In this document: piece after piece, positions 21,846 to 30,534 of the stretch
How the letters are laid out: every line of letters starts with the position of its first letter
How positions within the stretch are numbered: the first letter of the stretch is position 1
Origin: a virus
Length of the DNA: 31,148 nucleotides
Reading direction: 5' to 3' (one strand)
IMG/VR virus record: IMGVR_UViG_3300020416_000038
Coordinates: 1-31,148 of that record
Made by a program: the position numbers and the translations under genes
The notes under the pieces: generated by a model
Told to the model about the DNA's origin: nothing
Seen by the model: the letters and a program-made list of their open reading frames with translations, nothing else
Database searches by the model: none

Positions 21846-22971
21846 TTGTTTTCCAATCTGGATGCCAATTTATACAAAGATTAAAAGATATTGCAATACG
21901 ATCATTATCGTACTGATTATTATCTACAGAGTGAGACAAATGAGATGGAAATAAGAGTAATCTTCCCTCTATTGGAGGATAACAAGTATCATCCCATTTT
22001 ATATTATGTTGCAATAATATAAATTCTTCTTGTTCTGGTCTAAAAAATCTTATAGATCCTTGATCTGAGTCTCGTAAACATTTTACATAATAAACTCCAG
22101 ACATAAAAGCACCTGGATGTGTATGTCTAATGTGATGTCCTTTGTTTGGATTTATATTTACCCAATAATTTATAACAGATAATGTTCTTTTATCATTCTC
22201 ATCTTTAGCATAGTATGATTTGAAAATAGTATTAGATACAGTCGTAACATGATCAACTAATTTAAGTATATTACCTCTTCTTACATCAAAGTCTAGATCA
22301 TAAGATTGATACCCATCTCTTGTGCTACATGTTCTACCTTCAGGGTGTGAGTTTTTAACTTCATAACACTCCTTTGCAATTGCATCAGTGTTAAGATCTA
22401 AATCGACCCACCACATTGGTGTTGGAAACAAATATTCTGTGTTAATTTGATTGCTAGGTGCTTGCATAGTCTCAACATCAAAAGTAAATGCCACAGTCAG
22501 TCTCGGATTAGTACTACTATTTGCTGGAACATAATGTTGAATTGTACCATCAAAAATTAAAATATCACCCTGTTCTATCTGAGGTGATTCTAAATTTGGA
22601 TCAGTAAACTGTGTTGCACTATGCCTATCCTTATCAAAAATCATATAATGAATGAAGGTAAACCCTCCGTCATGATTATGAGGTTCTTGATACTGTCCAG
22701 TCTTGTAATAATTATACCATATTGATCCAAAACCATTAAACTTTAAACCATTTTTTTCACAAAATATAATTGCTTCTTTCTCATATTCAGTTTTTAAAAA
22801 TTCATAATCAATTGGTTCAGCATCAAGATCATCATCATGCACTACATGACAATTACAATTCCATCTATTCTTAGATGGAAATTTTTCATAGTTTCTTTCG
22901 ATAGCACTAATATTTTTTTGTACAAAATTACTAGTCCATTCAAGTTTTTTCTTATAGAATTTACTCTTCAT
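21838..22971 (-). CDS. Fusion of two 2OG-Fe(II) oxygenase-like domains, 377 aa
   Basis: Domain 1 (about residues 1-170) has PHNHDGGFTFIHYMIFDKD, GDILIFDGTIQHYVP and NPRLTVAFTFDV. Domain 2 starts at TEYLFPTPMWWVDLDL and has HIRHTHPGAFMSGVYYVKC, GRLLLFPSHLSHSVDN and RIAISFNL. Each has a proximal HxH or HNH group, a distal His and an Arg, so both could bind iron. No stop or frameshift lies between the halves. ATG 22971 overlaps the upstream stop by 11 bases; a longer reading would need TTG. Confidence 0.8.
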   Translation of the reverse strand: MKSKFYKKKLEWTSNFVQKNISAIERNYEKFPSKNRWNCNCHVVHDDDLDAEPIDYEFLKTEYEKEAIIFCEKNGLKFNGFGSIWYNYYKTGQYQEPHNHDGGFTFIHYMIFDKDRHSATQFTDPNLESPQIEQGDILIFDGTIQHYVPANSSTNPRLTVAFTFDVETMQAPSNQINTEYLFPTPMWWVDLDLNTDAIAKECYEVKNSHPEGRTCSTRDGYQSYDLDFDVRRGNILKLVDHVTTVSNTIFKSYYAKDENDKRTLSVINYWVNINPNKGHHIRHTHPGAFMSGVYYVKCLRDSDQGSIRFFRPEQEEFILLQHNIKWDDTCYPPIEGRLLLFPSHLSHSVDNNQYDNDRIAISFNLCINWHPDWKTNG

Positions 22972-23422
22972 CGAAATCAAAAGCTATTGTGTATCTTTCA
23001 TTCTCTTGATGCACAGGTGCAGAATGAAATATGTGTGCTGGAAACACAACTAGTGTGTTCTTAGGAACATTGATTTGAAAATTTTTTCGTATACCTTTAA
23101 AGACTGTATTAGGTCCATCATCAAAATAGTATACACATGTATATCTGTGTGGATGAGTGTGCCAAACAAACTCATCAGGAAATCCTTTTCTTGTATAGTT
23201 TAACCAGCACCTTCCAACATTAACACCTCCACATGCGTTGAATAATTTAGATAGATCAACTTCTCTGTGTATATTTGGTGGAGTTTGAAGACCTGGTGAG
23301 TTCTCAAATTCCTGTAAATATAATTTTGTTTTTTCTAGGATACTCTGACGTTCTGAATCTGTGTATATGTTGTAGTAGAATTTGAAATCATAGAATATCC
23401 TAAGAAAAACATTCTGTATCAT
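22961..23422 (-). CDS. 2OG-Fe(II) oxygenase-like protein, 153 aa
   Basis: Motifs are GRCWLNYTRKG, FVWHTHPHRYTCVYYFDDG (HxH pair and core strand), LVVFPAHIFHSAPV with the distal His, and ERYTIAFDFDEE with an Arg. It is the first gene of the four-gene oxygenase run. The ATG overlaps the upstream 63-aa gene stop as ATGA. The N-terminus (MIQNVFLRIFYDFKFYYNIY) is hydrophobic and aromatic but not a clear signal. Confidence 0.77.
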   Translation of the reverse strand: MIQNVFLRIFYDFKFYYNIYTDSERQSILEKTKLYLQEFENSPGLQTPPNIHREVDLSKLFNACGGVNVGRCWLNYTRKGFPDEFVWHTHPHRYTCVYYFDDGPNTVFKGIRKNFQINVPKNTLVVFPAHIFHSAPVHQENERYTIAFDFDEE

Positions 23423-23610
23423 TCGTTTAGTCCCTCTTCAACTTTCTCTAGTAAAGGAACTACATGAATGATGTTATCAATATTAGACATCATATCTGCA
23501 ATGTGTTTTGCAATGTATGGTTTCTCAGTACGTGCTGCAAATGCTAATGCATTACGTAAACTTTCTTGTGCTTCCAACAAAGAAGATTCAACTTGATTGG
23601 ATAGTGCCAT
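23419..23610 (-). CDS. Small helical protein, 63 aa
   Basis: It begins MALSNQVESSLLEAQESLRN and continues ALAFAARTEKPYIAKHIADM, an alpha-helical protein without membrane segments. It has the look of short conserved cyanophage proteins near mazG and gp41. The stop overlaps the next start as ATGA. Function unknown. Confidence 0.75.
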   Translation of the reverse strand: MALSNQVESSLLEAQESLRNALAFAARTEKPYIAKHIADMMSNIDNIIHVVPLLEKVEEGLNE

Positions 23611-23613
23611 GAT

Positions 23614-23691
23614 TTAATGAGGGTTGTATACTTTTAAAATAATAATTGCTGACGAGATTGCAACAATTGTAACTAATGTAATTATATGCAT
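23614..23691 (-). CDS. Tiny membrane peptide, 25 aa
   Basis: Encodes MHIITLVTIVAISSAIIILK followed by VYNPH, a single hydrophobic helix. The ATG shares a base with the mazG stop (TAATG at 23693-23689), and the 63-aa gene starts three bases after its stop. The clean hydrophobic composition and coupling support it as real, but 25 codons is short. No family is recognised. Confidence 0.55.
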   Translation of the reverse strand: MHIITLVTIVAISSAIIILKVYNPH

Positions 23692-24107
23692 TAGAGATCT
23701 CCTTCTTTTCTATTTTCTGAATAGTATACATCAAAGGAACCATCAGGATATCTTGCTGCAAGTTTTTCAACATTCATAGCGATGATTTCATCAATTGTAG
23801 TGTCAAGTGACATACATGCTTGAGCAACATACCACATGATATCTCCAAGTTCTCTCTTCATATGAAAGATGTTATCTTCGGTAACTGGTTTACCTTGAAA
23901 TACGATCTTCTTTACTACCTCAGTAAACTCACCACCCTCAGCAGTAATACCAAGAGCAGCAGTCACAAGTCTATGAATAGGCAATCCGTTTTCACCTGAT
24001 TGTAAATCAAAACATCTAGAATTAAAGGAAATATAATCCTTAGATTCTTGGGATGTTACCGCATCAACGAATTCTAAATAGGCATTCGTGTTTACTTTCT
24101 TAGTCAT
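23691..24107 (-). CDS. mazG: MazG-type nucleoside triphosphate pyrophosphohydrolase
   Basis: A 138-aa MazG-like protein. The metal-binding ExxE...ExxD arrangement is seen in GITAEGGEFTEVVKK (about 53-67) and MKRELGDIMWYVAQ (about 83-96). Cyanophages commonly carry mazG; the enzyme hydrolyses NTPs or dNTPs to monophosphates, and a role in alarmone or nucleotide balance has been proposed. It overlaps the gp41 gene by eight bases. Confidence 0.9.
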   Translation of the reverse strand: MTKKVNTNAYLEFVDAVTSQESKDYISFNSRCFDLQSGENGLPIHRLVTAALGITAEGGEFTEVVKKIVFQGKPVTEDNIFHMKRELGDIMWYVAQACMSLDTTIDEIIAMNVEKLAARYPDGSFDVYYSENRKEGDL

Positions 24108-25470
24108 ATTTTAGATCTTGAAAAGTTTTCTTTGCTGTAAATTTTTTTACTAAGTCAACCTCAGGTTCACCAGAGTCAACTAGATCTTTCTGAGCTTCAT
24201 CTATATCATACAACCTCATCTTTGATCTGTCAATACCTACACAGAATCTTTTATATACAGTAGGATCATTGTATCTATTTTTTAATTGCTTAACCATGAT
24301 CTGATTCATTCCTTCGAGTTCCTCAGTAGAAATGAGAGCAAACATAAGGTCGGCAGTAGCGGGAAGACCGAATGACTCAGAGGTATCTGTAAGATCAACG
24401 TCACTACTACCGTACCCACTACGAGTGGTCTGAGTTGCTGATACGATAGGAACATTTGTTTCCACCGCAAGACCACGAAGTTCTTCTGCAATCGCTTTGA
24501 CATAGGTATAAGAGTTAACAATACTCCCTTTGTATCTTTGGGATGCACATATATTTAAATAATCAATAAAAATAATGTCTGGTTTTACAGATCTTTTAAG
24601 TGCAAGATCACCTATGAGAGATTTAAAATGTCCTACATGTGCAGACGCAGTAGGATATTCTTTGATGATAAGTTTGCCTTGTGTTTTCTTTGCTAGACTT
24701 CCTATCTTCTTCTCAAACATTACTTTCGGAATATCTCCGATTTGTTGAATAGGGATGTTGAGTAGATTCGCATCAATGCGTTCAGCGATTTTTTCCTCCG
24801 CCATTTCCAACGTGATATAAAGTACATTTTTCCCTTGAAGAAGTACCGAGGAAGCACAATGGCACATAAACAAAGACTTGCCCACACCAGTGCCAGCAAG
24901 TGCGATATTAAGAGTCTTATTAGGAAGACCACCCTTCGTAATCTTATTGAAAAGAGACAAATCAAAGGGTATTTTATCTTCTTTACGATGGTAGAAGTCG
25001 TATCTTGATTCTGCGTCTGAGACATAATCGTGTCCTACGTGTTGGTCGAATGAAACCCCTAATGCTTCTGACAAAATTTGAGGAATAGCACCCTTATCTT
25101 TCTTAGGATCCTGACCATCAGCAATCTTAACACTCTCCATAAGAGATAGGTAGATTGCACGTTCTTGACACCACTTCTCTGTAGTATTAACAATCCAATC
25201 ATGGTCTGATGGATCATCAGAGAGAATATTTAGAACTCCAACAACTTCTTTATACTGTTCTTCAGTAAGATCAGTTCTTTCTTGGCATTCAATTCCTAAA
25301 GCATTGAGAGAAGGCAATGAATCATACTGACTAATGTATTCATGGATCTCCAAGAATACAATTTTATATTCACGAGCAGTAAAGTATTCTGACTTTAGGA
25401 AGGGAAGTACTTTCCTTGCATACTTTTCACTGTATACAAGATTACTAAGGATAGTTACTTCTAAATTCAT
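24100..25470 (-). CDS. 41: Replicative DNA helicase, T4 gp41-like
   Basis: A 456-aa DnaB-family helicase. Walker A is AGTGVGKSLFM (about residues 192-202), Walker B lies in KPDIIFIDYLN, and VPIVSATQTTRSG resembles the H3 motif of RecA-fold helicases. An N-terminal domain of about 150 residues comes first, as in gp41. It unwinds DNA at the phage fork and pairs with the gp61 primase. The ATG shares a base with the upstream stop (TAATG at 25472-25468). Confidence 0.95.
   Translation of the reverse strand: MNLEVTILSNLVYSEKYARKVLPFLKSEYFTAREYKIVFLEIHEYISQYDSLPSLNALGIECQERTDLTEEQYKEVVGVLNILSDDPSDHDWIVNTTEKWCQERAIYLSLMESVKIADGQDPKKDKGAIPQILSEALGVSFDQHVGHDYVSDAESRYDFYHRKEDKIPFDLSLFNKITKGGLPNKTLNIALAGTGVGKSLFMCHCASSVLLQGKNVLYITLEMAEEKIAERIDANLLNIPIQQIGDIPKVMFEKKIGSLAKKTQGKLIIKEYPTASAHVGHFKSLIGDLALKRSVKPDIIFIDYLNICASQRYKGSIVNSYTYVKAIAEELRGLAVETNVPIVSATQTTRSGYGSSDVDLTDTSESFGLPATADLMFALISTEELEGMNQIMVKQLKNRYNDPTVYKRFCVGIDRSKMRLYDIDEAQKDLVDSGEPEVDLVKKFTAKKTFQDLKYD
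24205..24233 (-). promoter_or_regulatory. Possible sigma70 promoter inside the gp41 gene
   Basis: TTGACA (24233-24228), 17 bp, TATGAT (24210-24205) on the minus strand, 11/12. It is about 100 nt upstream of mazG and could give separate expression of mazG and the genes below. It lies in coding sequence, so it is a prediction. Confidence 0.42.
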
Positions 25471-26090
25471 TACAAATAGTGTAAATAAGTTCCGAGAATG
25501 TATTTTGTGCCTTTAGTTACTGGACGACCTGCGTGGCGATACATCCAATTTGGAGGGAACAATAATATTCTAGCACGTTTTGGGGTAATTGATAGTGAAA
25601 TTTTTGGGAAGTCTGTAGTTCCACCTTCCTCTACGTCATTTAAGTATAGGAAACATACCAAAAATCTACGAGCAGAATTGTAATCACCAACGTCAACATG
25701 ATCTGCAAATTCATCATCAGATTGTTGACGATATTTTTTAATTCTATACTCTTCAAAGGCATATTTAGAAGGAAAGTCTGCACCTAAATCCAAGTCACTC
25801 ATATACCTACTAACAGATTCAATAAAATATGCTTGGATTTGTTGTTGGATAGACATCCAAGTCACATCTCTCTTCAAATATTCCTGAGATACATTCATCT
25901 CAGTAAAAGTAGGTCTCTTTAATCTATCGATGTAGACATGTTTTTCTTTTTGTGATTCAAATGCCTCTACAATTTGGTCGCAAGTTTCTTCATCACAAAT
26001 GTCATCATAAACTTGTACATAATCTGCAAGTCTTGTGACAGAAGGTCTAATTACATCAGTTAGAGATACCTCTAAAGGATTATAATCCAT
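25470..26090 (-). CDS. 2OG-Fe(II) oxygenase, prolyl-4-hydroxylase-like
   Basis: A 206-aa protein with [20 protein letters not shown] (HxD pair), [35 protein letters not shown] with the distal His and a Lys for 2-oxoglutarate. Its [12 protein letters not shown](D/E)F core is nearly the same as in the gene at 632-1201, so the two are likely paralogs. It lies between uvsX and gp41, a position that hints at a link to early or replication functions. ATG 26090 overlaps uvsX by 11 bases. Confidence 0.87.
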   Translation of the reverse strand: MDYNPLEVSLTDVIRPSVTRLADYVQVYDDICDEETCDQIVEAFESQKEKHVYIDRLKRPTFTEMNVSQEYLKRDVTWMSIQQQIQAYFIESVSRYMSDLDLGADFPSKYAFEEYRIKKYRQQSDDEFADHVDVGDYNSARRFLVCFLYLNDVEEGGTTDFPKISLSITPKRARILLFPPNWMYRHAGRPVTKGTKYILGTYLHYL

Positions 26091-27090
26091 AACAGAATTC
26101 CTTCTTGGCAATTTCATCAAGTGCCTGCATTACTTCAGCAGTAAAATATGTTTCTGGATCCTTAAGTATTTGTTTGGCATAAACTTTCTTACCATCCATC
26201 TCATATCTACCTGCTACATTCTTCCAAAGTCCACCTTTCTCACCTAATTCTAACAATCCATAATACCTATCAAGACCTTTATCAAAGAACAAACGTGTTT
26301 CAACTTGAGAATTCTCTTTAGTTAGTCTGGACTTGTGCGTTTTGCATTTGATAATATTTCCAACAACCTCCGTACCATCCTTTTCCTTCTTTTTTGATAG
26401 ATATACAATTGTTGATGAAGCATACTTAAGTCCACTGCCACCTCCCATTTCTTTTGTCGGTACATAAGAACCGATCACATCATATGTATGATTAGTAACG
26501 AGCATTGGAACATTTGCTTTACCTAATTTTAACGTAAGTACACGAAAAGCACCTTTAATAAGTTGACTCTTAGTCATATCACGTACTTGTTTATCTGCTG
26601 TAACATCATCAATTTCTTTCTGTGTAGAAAGCATGCCCAGAGAATCTAAAACAAACATTAAGGGTTTCTTTTCATCTTCTGTTTGATCTTCATAATTTTC
26701 TAATACTCTGCTTGCTTGAGTTCTGAATTGTTCAATAGTTGCAACAGGAACAATAACCATACGTTTAGAGTCAATGCCACGATCTTCAATCATTTGCTTA
26801 GAGATAGCAGACTCAGACTCAAAATAAATTACTCCAGCATCGGGATTTGATTCAAGAAAATGCTTGACAATCCCAAGACAAAAGAAAGTCTTACCAGTGC
26901 TAGACTCACCAGCGATAGCAGTGATCTTATTTGAGGGGACACCTCCGAAGATTGAACCACTAACCAGAGCATTGAAAATGTAACTACCAGTGTCAATGAA
27001 CTCAGCACTGTCTCCTGCTGAGATACCATCACTAACAAGTCCTGCATACTCATTACCAATTTCCTTTGCAATTTTTTCTAAAAAACTCAT
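26080..27090 (-). CDS. uvsX: RecA-like recombinase, T4 UvsX
   Basis: A 336-aa recombinase. Walker A is [13 protein letters not shown] (about residues 61-73), Walker B lies in [12 protein letters not shown], and [14 protein letters not shown] with [20 protein letters not shown] matches the UvsX/RecA core. It catalyses strand exchange for recombination-dependent replication and repair. The ATG overlaps the preceding 49-aa gene as ATGA. Confidence 0.95.
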   Translation of the reverse strand: MSFLEKIAKEIGNEYAGLVSDGISAGDSAEFIDTGSYIFNALVSGSIFGGVPSNKITAIAGESSTGKTFFCLGIVKHFLESNPDAGVIYFESESAISKQMIEDRGIDSKRMVIVPVATIEQFRTQASRVLENYEDQTEDEKKPLMFVLDSLGMLSTQKEIDDVTADKQVRDMTKSQLIKGAFRVLTLKLGKANVPMLVTNHTYDVIGSYVPTKEMGGGSGLKYASSTIVYLSKKKEKDGTEVVGNIIKCKTHKSRLTKENSQVETRLFFDKGLDRYYGLLELGEKGGLWKNVAGRYEMDGKKVYAKQILKDPETYFTAEVMQALDEIAKKEFCYGL

Positions 27091-27236
27091 GGTTTCTCTA
27101 ATAGTTTTGTAATATAATTCGAACGTTTCATGGCACGTTCAAACCATTTTGCTTCTTCTTTGTCAAAGAATTCTTTTGCGGAGAGATTTTCTCCAGCACT
27201 AAATGCTTTTTGATATTCAACAATGTATGTGGTCAT
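27087..27236 (-). CDS. Small protein between gp43 and uvsX, 49 aa
   Basis: It reads [20 protein letters not shown], then [20 protein letters not shown] and YITKLLEKP. The ATG overlaps the gp43 stop as ATGA and its own stop overlaps the uvsX start in the same way, so it is coupled to both. The strict placement between polymerase and recombinase suggests co-regulation, but no function is recognised. Confidence 0.75.
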   Translation of the reverse strand: MTTYIVEYQKAFSAGENLSAKEFFDKEEAKWFERAMKRSNYITKLLEKP

Positions 27237-29719
27237 CCGAATAGAAACTCCAGTGATGCTACTTTTTCTGCTTTCCATCCAATCGTGTCCATAATAACTT
27301 TAATAGGTTCAAGGAAACTCTTACTGAATTGTAAGTCATAGTCTACCTGTTTGTCAAGTCCCAATTCTTTTGGGAATGTACCAAGGTAACTGATAACATT
27401 CTCATTAATTTTATTAGGAGTCTTCAGATAAACAAACTTAATCTTCTCACCTTCCTGAATTAGAGGATACTTATGGGTAAGTTTATTTTTCTTGTTATAG
27501 AAATTATACAACAAAGCACCACGCACGTGAATTGGAGTGCCTTTACTATAAAGTGTTGTGGGATTAGACCATTTATTTAGATTACTACATCCTCTAGGAA
27601 ATGAAATGTCCTCAACTGGCAATGAGGTAAACTCATCCCTAAAATCAGAGATAAATTTCTGTGCTGCTTCCTCATCTTTATTCATAATTACCTTCATACA
27701 ATCCCTAATTGCAGTGCGACAGGCAGCAGGTGTAGAAGATTTGACTGCCTCTAGACCCATGATTTTTAGTTTAGGTTTTTCATAACGAACACCTTCACTA
27801 TCCCACACATTAAGGATGTAACGTTTCTTAGCAGTCCATATACCTTTATTGGCGATGTTCTCACGTTTCATGAACATCTTCTGATCATAAGCACCAACAT
27901 AATCTGCTAGTTCTTGATATGACTTAGTGATAAAAGGTTCTATTTTTTCTTTGCAAGCAGCGTCGATGAAACTGACGATCCTCTCTGAAGAAATTTTCGG
28001 GTCAGGAAATACATTGCGTACAAGTAAATCAAGACAGACATAGATGCTGTCAGTATCGGAAGCAATAACATAATCTTGATCCTCAGTTTTTAGTAGTTTG
28101 TTCAGGTAACTATTTACCTTCCCTTCAATCCAACGAATACTTACTTGTCCACTGAGTGTGATTGCTTCAGCGTTCGCAAGATTGTAGTACCTGAAGTATT
28201 GGTTACCGATAGCACCGTAGGCAGAATTAAGTTGAATCTTTCTTGCCATTTGGATGTTGTTGAACTTTGAGATGTCCCTTTTGAGTTGTTCAGTTGGTTT
28301 CTTTTCATTTTCCTGTTTGGCGATGAGCATTTTCTTTTTATAAATCGTTCTCTCATCGTAAATCTTTTGCATTATTTCTGGTAAGAATCCATGTATGTCC
28401 TTACGATACTGAGCACCGTTAGCACACGTAGCAAACTCACCATCAAAATCTATCTCCCGTTTGAGAATCCGTTCAACGCTCGCACTGGGATGTCTAGTCT
28501 CCCTGAGTGTCTCTGGGGAGATGTTGTACTGCATAATAAGATGGGGATACAGACTATTGAGATCAAAACTGACCACCCAATCATACTTTCCTGGAATCGG
28601 TTCCTTGACATAAGCACCTGCGTATTTTTCGTCTTTTTTAGATCCCTTTCGGGGAGGAACAACAATGTTCTTTTCACTTAAGTAGTTATATATCATCGTG
28701 TCCCACATTCTTACCTGTGAATACACATCTTCAAAGTTTACCTTTGCGTCATAAGACATAGTGATTGCTAGTTCTAGCAACTTCATCTTGTCTTCAAGGC
28801 GGTCAATCAACTCAACGTCTTGGATGTTGTATTCCATGAACTTCTGCCAATCAGATGTATAGAAGTCCTTAAAGTTTTCATACTCACTATGATCAACCTT
28901 ACGTTGTCCTAATTCGACAAAAGCAATGTGATCAAGTCTGTAGGATTCTTGGTTACTATAAGTAAACTTACGGTAAAGGTCAAGGTAGTCAAGAATGTTG
29001 ACCCCACTAATATCATAAGCATAGTTTTTACGTCCTTGGACATATACTTCCCTCTCATTTGCACGGTTCCATGGAGACAGACTCTTCATCCATTTCTCAC
29101 CAAGAACTCTATTTACACGACGAGCAATGTATGGAACGTCATATAGATTTACATTCCAACCAGTCAAGATATCAGGTGTATGCTCAACCCACCAACCAAG
29201 AAAGTGATTCAACATCTCTTTCTCGTTCCAAAATATATTAGTTTCTACATCTTTAGGTGCTTCAAATTCACGAGTTGCCCAACAATAATATTTCTTAGTC
29301 ACCATATCTTTAATGGTGATTGAGAGCATTTCTTCTGCTGCCTCTTCTACATTAGGAAATCCATTCTCACACTGAACCTCAATGTCCATAGCATAGATTT
29401 TCATCTGATTGATGTTGTAATCAACCTCGTTAGGAAATTCTTGAGCGATGAATTGGTATACAAACCTTTCATACCCATGAACTTTGAATCCCTCAACACT
29501 TTCATACTGTGCAATGAACTCTCTTGCTTCTCTTGCTGATTCAAATTTAACAGGACGTACGTTATCACCCTCTAAAGTTTTATACTTTTCTTCCTTGTTT
29601 GAAGACACAAACAATGTAGGACTAAAATGGGCACGAGATTGGACTGGTTGTCCGTTCTCGTACCCACGATAAAGAATTACATTGCCTGCAAGTTGTACGT
29701 TGGTATAAAACCTACTCAT
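27233..29719 (-). CDS. 43: DNA polymerase, family B, T4 gp43-like
   Basis: A complete 828-aa polymerase. Exonuclease motifs are YAMDIEV (Exo I), ILTGWNVNLYDVPYI (Exo II) and YNIQDVELI (Exo III). Polymerase motifs are SFDLNSLYPHLIMQYN (motif A), KIQLNSAYGAIGN (motif B) and ASDTDSIYV (motif C). All catalytic acids are present, and no intein or split is seen. It leads the core replication cluster ahead of uvsX and gp41. A near-consensus promoter lies just upstream at 29789-29761. Confidence 0.97.
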   Translation of the reverse strand: MSRFYTNVQLAGNVILYRGYENGQPVQSRAHFSPTLFVSSNKEEKYKTLEGDNVRPVKFESAREAREFIAQYESVEGFKVHGYERFVYQFIAQEFPNEVDYNINQMKIYAMDIEVQCENGFPNVEEAAEEMLSITIKDMVTKKYYCWATREFEAPKDVETNIFWNEKEMLNHFLGWWVEHTPDILTGWNVNLYDVPYIARRVNRVLGEKWMKSLSPWNRANEREVYVQGRKNYAYDISGVNILDYLDLYRKFTYSNQESYRLDHIAFVELGQRKVDHSEYENFKDFYTSDWQKFMEYNIQDVELIDRLEDKMKLLELAITMSYDAKVNFEDVYSQVRMWDTMIYNYLSEKNIVVPPRKGSKKDEKYAGAYVKEPIPGKYDWVVSFDLNSLYPHLIMQYNISPETLRETRHPSASVERILKREIDFDGEFATCANGAQYRKDIHGFLPEIMQKIYDERTIYKKKMLIAKQENEKKPTEQLKRDISKFNNIQMARKIQLNSAYGAIGNQYFRYYNLANAEAITLSGQVSIRWIEGKVNSYLNKLLKTEDQDYVIASDTDSIYVCLDLLVRNVFPDPKISSERIVSFIDAACKEKIEPFITKSYQELADYVGAYDQKMFMKRENIANKGIWTAKKRYILNVWDSEGVRYEKPKLKIMGLEAVKSSTPAACRTAIRDCMKVIMNKDEEAAQKFISDFRDEFTSLPVEDISFPRGCSNLNKWSNPTTLYSKGTPIHVRGALLYNFYNKKNKLTHKYPLIQEGEKIKFVYLKTPNKINENVISYLGTFPKELGLDKQVDYDLQFSKSFLEPIKVIMDTIGWKAEKVASLEFLFG

Positions 29720-29960
29720 TCTTTGAATTGTACTCCTTTACAATTTGTTCTGATGGATCCACTATAGTCAAAATTGACTCAGATGTCAAGAACAAATCAC
29801 GTTGTGAAGCAAAAGGGGGAAACTCTTCAAGTTTTCCATCACTAGTAATGCTAAAACATTTTTCAATTAAGACTGAGGGTTCCTCGTCTAACTCAGTTAC
29901 ACGACCTACTAGACACTCACTCCTGTTTGTCATCAACAGGATTTTCAGATTCGATTCCAT
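29712..29960 (-). CDS. Small protein upstream of gp43, 82 aa
   Basis: It begins MESNLKILLMTNRSECLVGR and has a beta-rich look (VTELDEEPSVLIEKCFSI) that recalls small barrel (Sm-like) proteins, with a polar tail. ATG 29960 follows GGAG at about eight bases; a longer reading would need TTG. It overlaps gp43 by eight bases and its 3' half carries the gp43 promoter. Possibly related to the next gene; function unknown. Confidence 0.72.
   Translation of the reverse strand: MESNLKILLMTNRSECLVGRVTELDEEPSVLIEKCFSITSDGKLEEFPPFASQRDLFLTSESILTIVDPSEQIVKEYNSKNE
29761..29789 (-). promoter_or_regulatory. Near-consensus promoter for gp43
   Basis: TTGACA (29789-29784), 17 bp, TATAGT (29766-29761) on the minus strand, 11/12. 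The predicted start is about 35 nt before the gp43 ATG, within the 3' part of the preceding small gene. This could give independent transcription of the polymerase-uvsX-gp41 block. Confidence 0.6.
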
Positions 29961-30282
29961 TTGTTGCTCCAACTAGTTGATTGTATTTTGAGACTACATC
30001 ATCATGTGTTTCATAAGCACTAATGATTTCATCATAACGAACGATGATTTGTTGTTCTTTTGCAAGAGGTGCATAAGGTTCCATCGTAATTTCAGGATTG
30101 CTAAGTTTATGAATGTTACCATCATCATCCTCAGCATTCATTCCTTCAGAAATCCAAACGGTGTATGGTTTATTCAACTGATAACCAAGAACCTTTTTTT
30201 CGGTATCTCCTTCTTGACTAATTTCACGAATGTCACAAATGACATCCTCACCGTTTCTTGTTCTTACGACCCTTACGCTCAT
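29917..30282 (-). CDS. Small beta-rich protein, 121 aa
   Basis: It opens MSVRVVRTRNGEDVICDIRE and contains NKPYTVWISEG, NPEITMEPYAPLAKEQQIIV and an acidic tail. The beginning (short strand, NG turn, VICDI) resembles the next gene and small Sm-like barrels of T4-like phages, though this is a visual impression. A strong AGGAGGAG precedes the ATG. Function unknown. Confidence 0.78.
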   Translation of the reverse strand: MSVRVVRTRNGEDVICDIREISQEGDTEKKVLGYQLNKPYTVWISEGMNAEDDDGNIHKLSNPEITMEPYAPLAKEQQIIVRYDEIISAYETHDDVVSKYNQLVGATNGIESENPVDDKQE

Positions 30283-30478
30283 AACTCCTCCTTTGAATTT
30301 CGTTTACTGCTTCCCTAAAAATATCCTTAAGGATTTTATCTTGGGATGTATTTTTTTGTTCTGCGATGGGTCTAACATGTTGCAGAATCTCTTCACTATA
30401 AGATGAAGGAACCTCAATTGTCAAGAGGTCAGACTCACCATCGTAATTATTCGGTTTTAAATTTACATAAACATTCAT
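30248..30478 (-). CDS. Small basic-tailed protein, 76 aa
   Basis: It reads MNVYVNLKPNNYDGESDLLT, then a helix (ILQHVRPIAEQKNTSQDKIL) and a very basic C-terminus (RRSYERKGRKNKKR) that suggests nucleic-acid binding. ATG 30478 follows GAGG at about six bases, better than a longer reading to 30505 that would run into the terminator-like hairpin. It is the first gene of the replication block. No family is recognised. Confidence 0.73.
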   Translation of the reverse strand: MNVYVNLKPNNYDGESDLLTIEVPSSYSEEILQHVRPIAEQKNTSQDKILKDIFREAVNEIQRRSYERKGRKNKKR

Positions 30479-30491
30479 AGTAACCTCAAAC

Positions 30492-30516
30492 AAAAAGAGA
30501 CCCATCGGGTCTCTTT
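30492..30516 (-). terminator. Terminator-like hairpin at the head of the replication operon
   Basis: AAAGAGACCC (30494-30503) pairs perfectly with 30507-30516 around a 3-nt loop and is followed on the minus strand by a run of five T (30496-30492). It lies between the 62-aa gene and the first replication-block gene, ending only 13 nt before that ATG. A TATAAT (30540-30535) lies just ahead of it without a good -35. It may terminate or attenuate. Confidence 0.82.
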
Positions 30517-30534
30517 GATTGTTTATTATATATG

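Noticed and set aside
29712-30282. RegA translational repressor upstream of gp43
   Set aside because: Position fits T4 but neither protein shows the RegA sequence pattern, and their lengths and composition differ.
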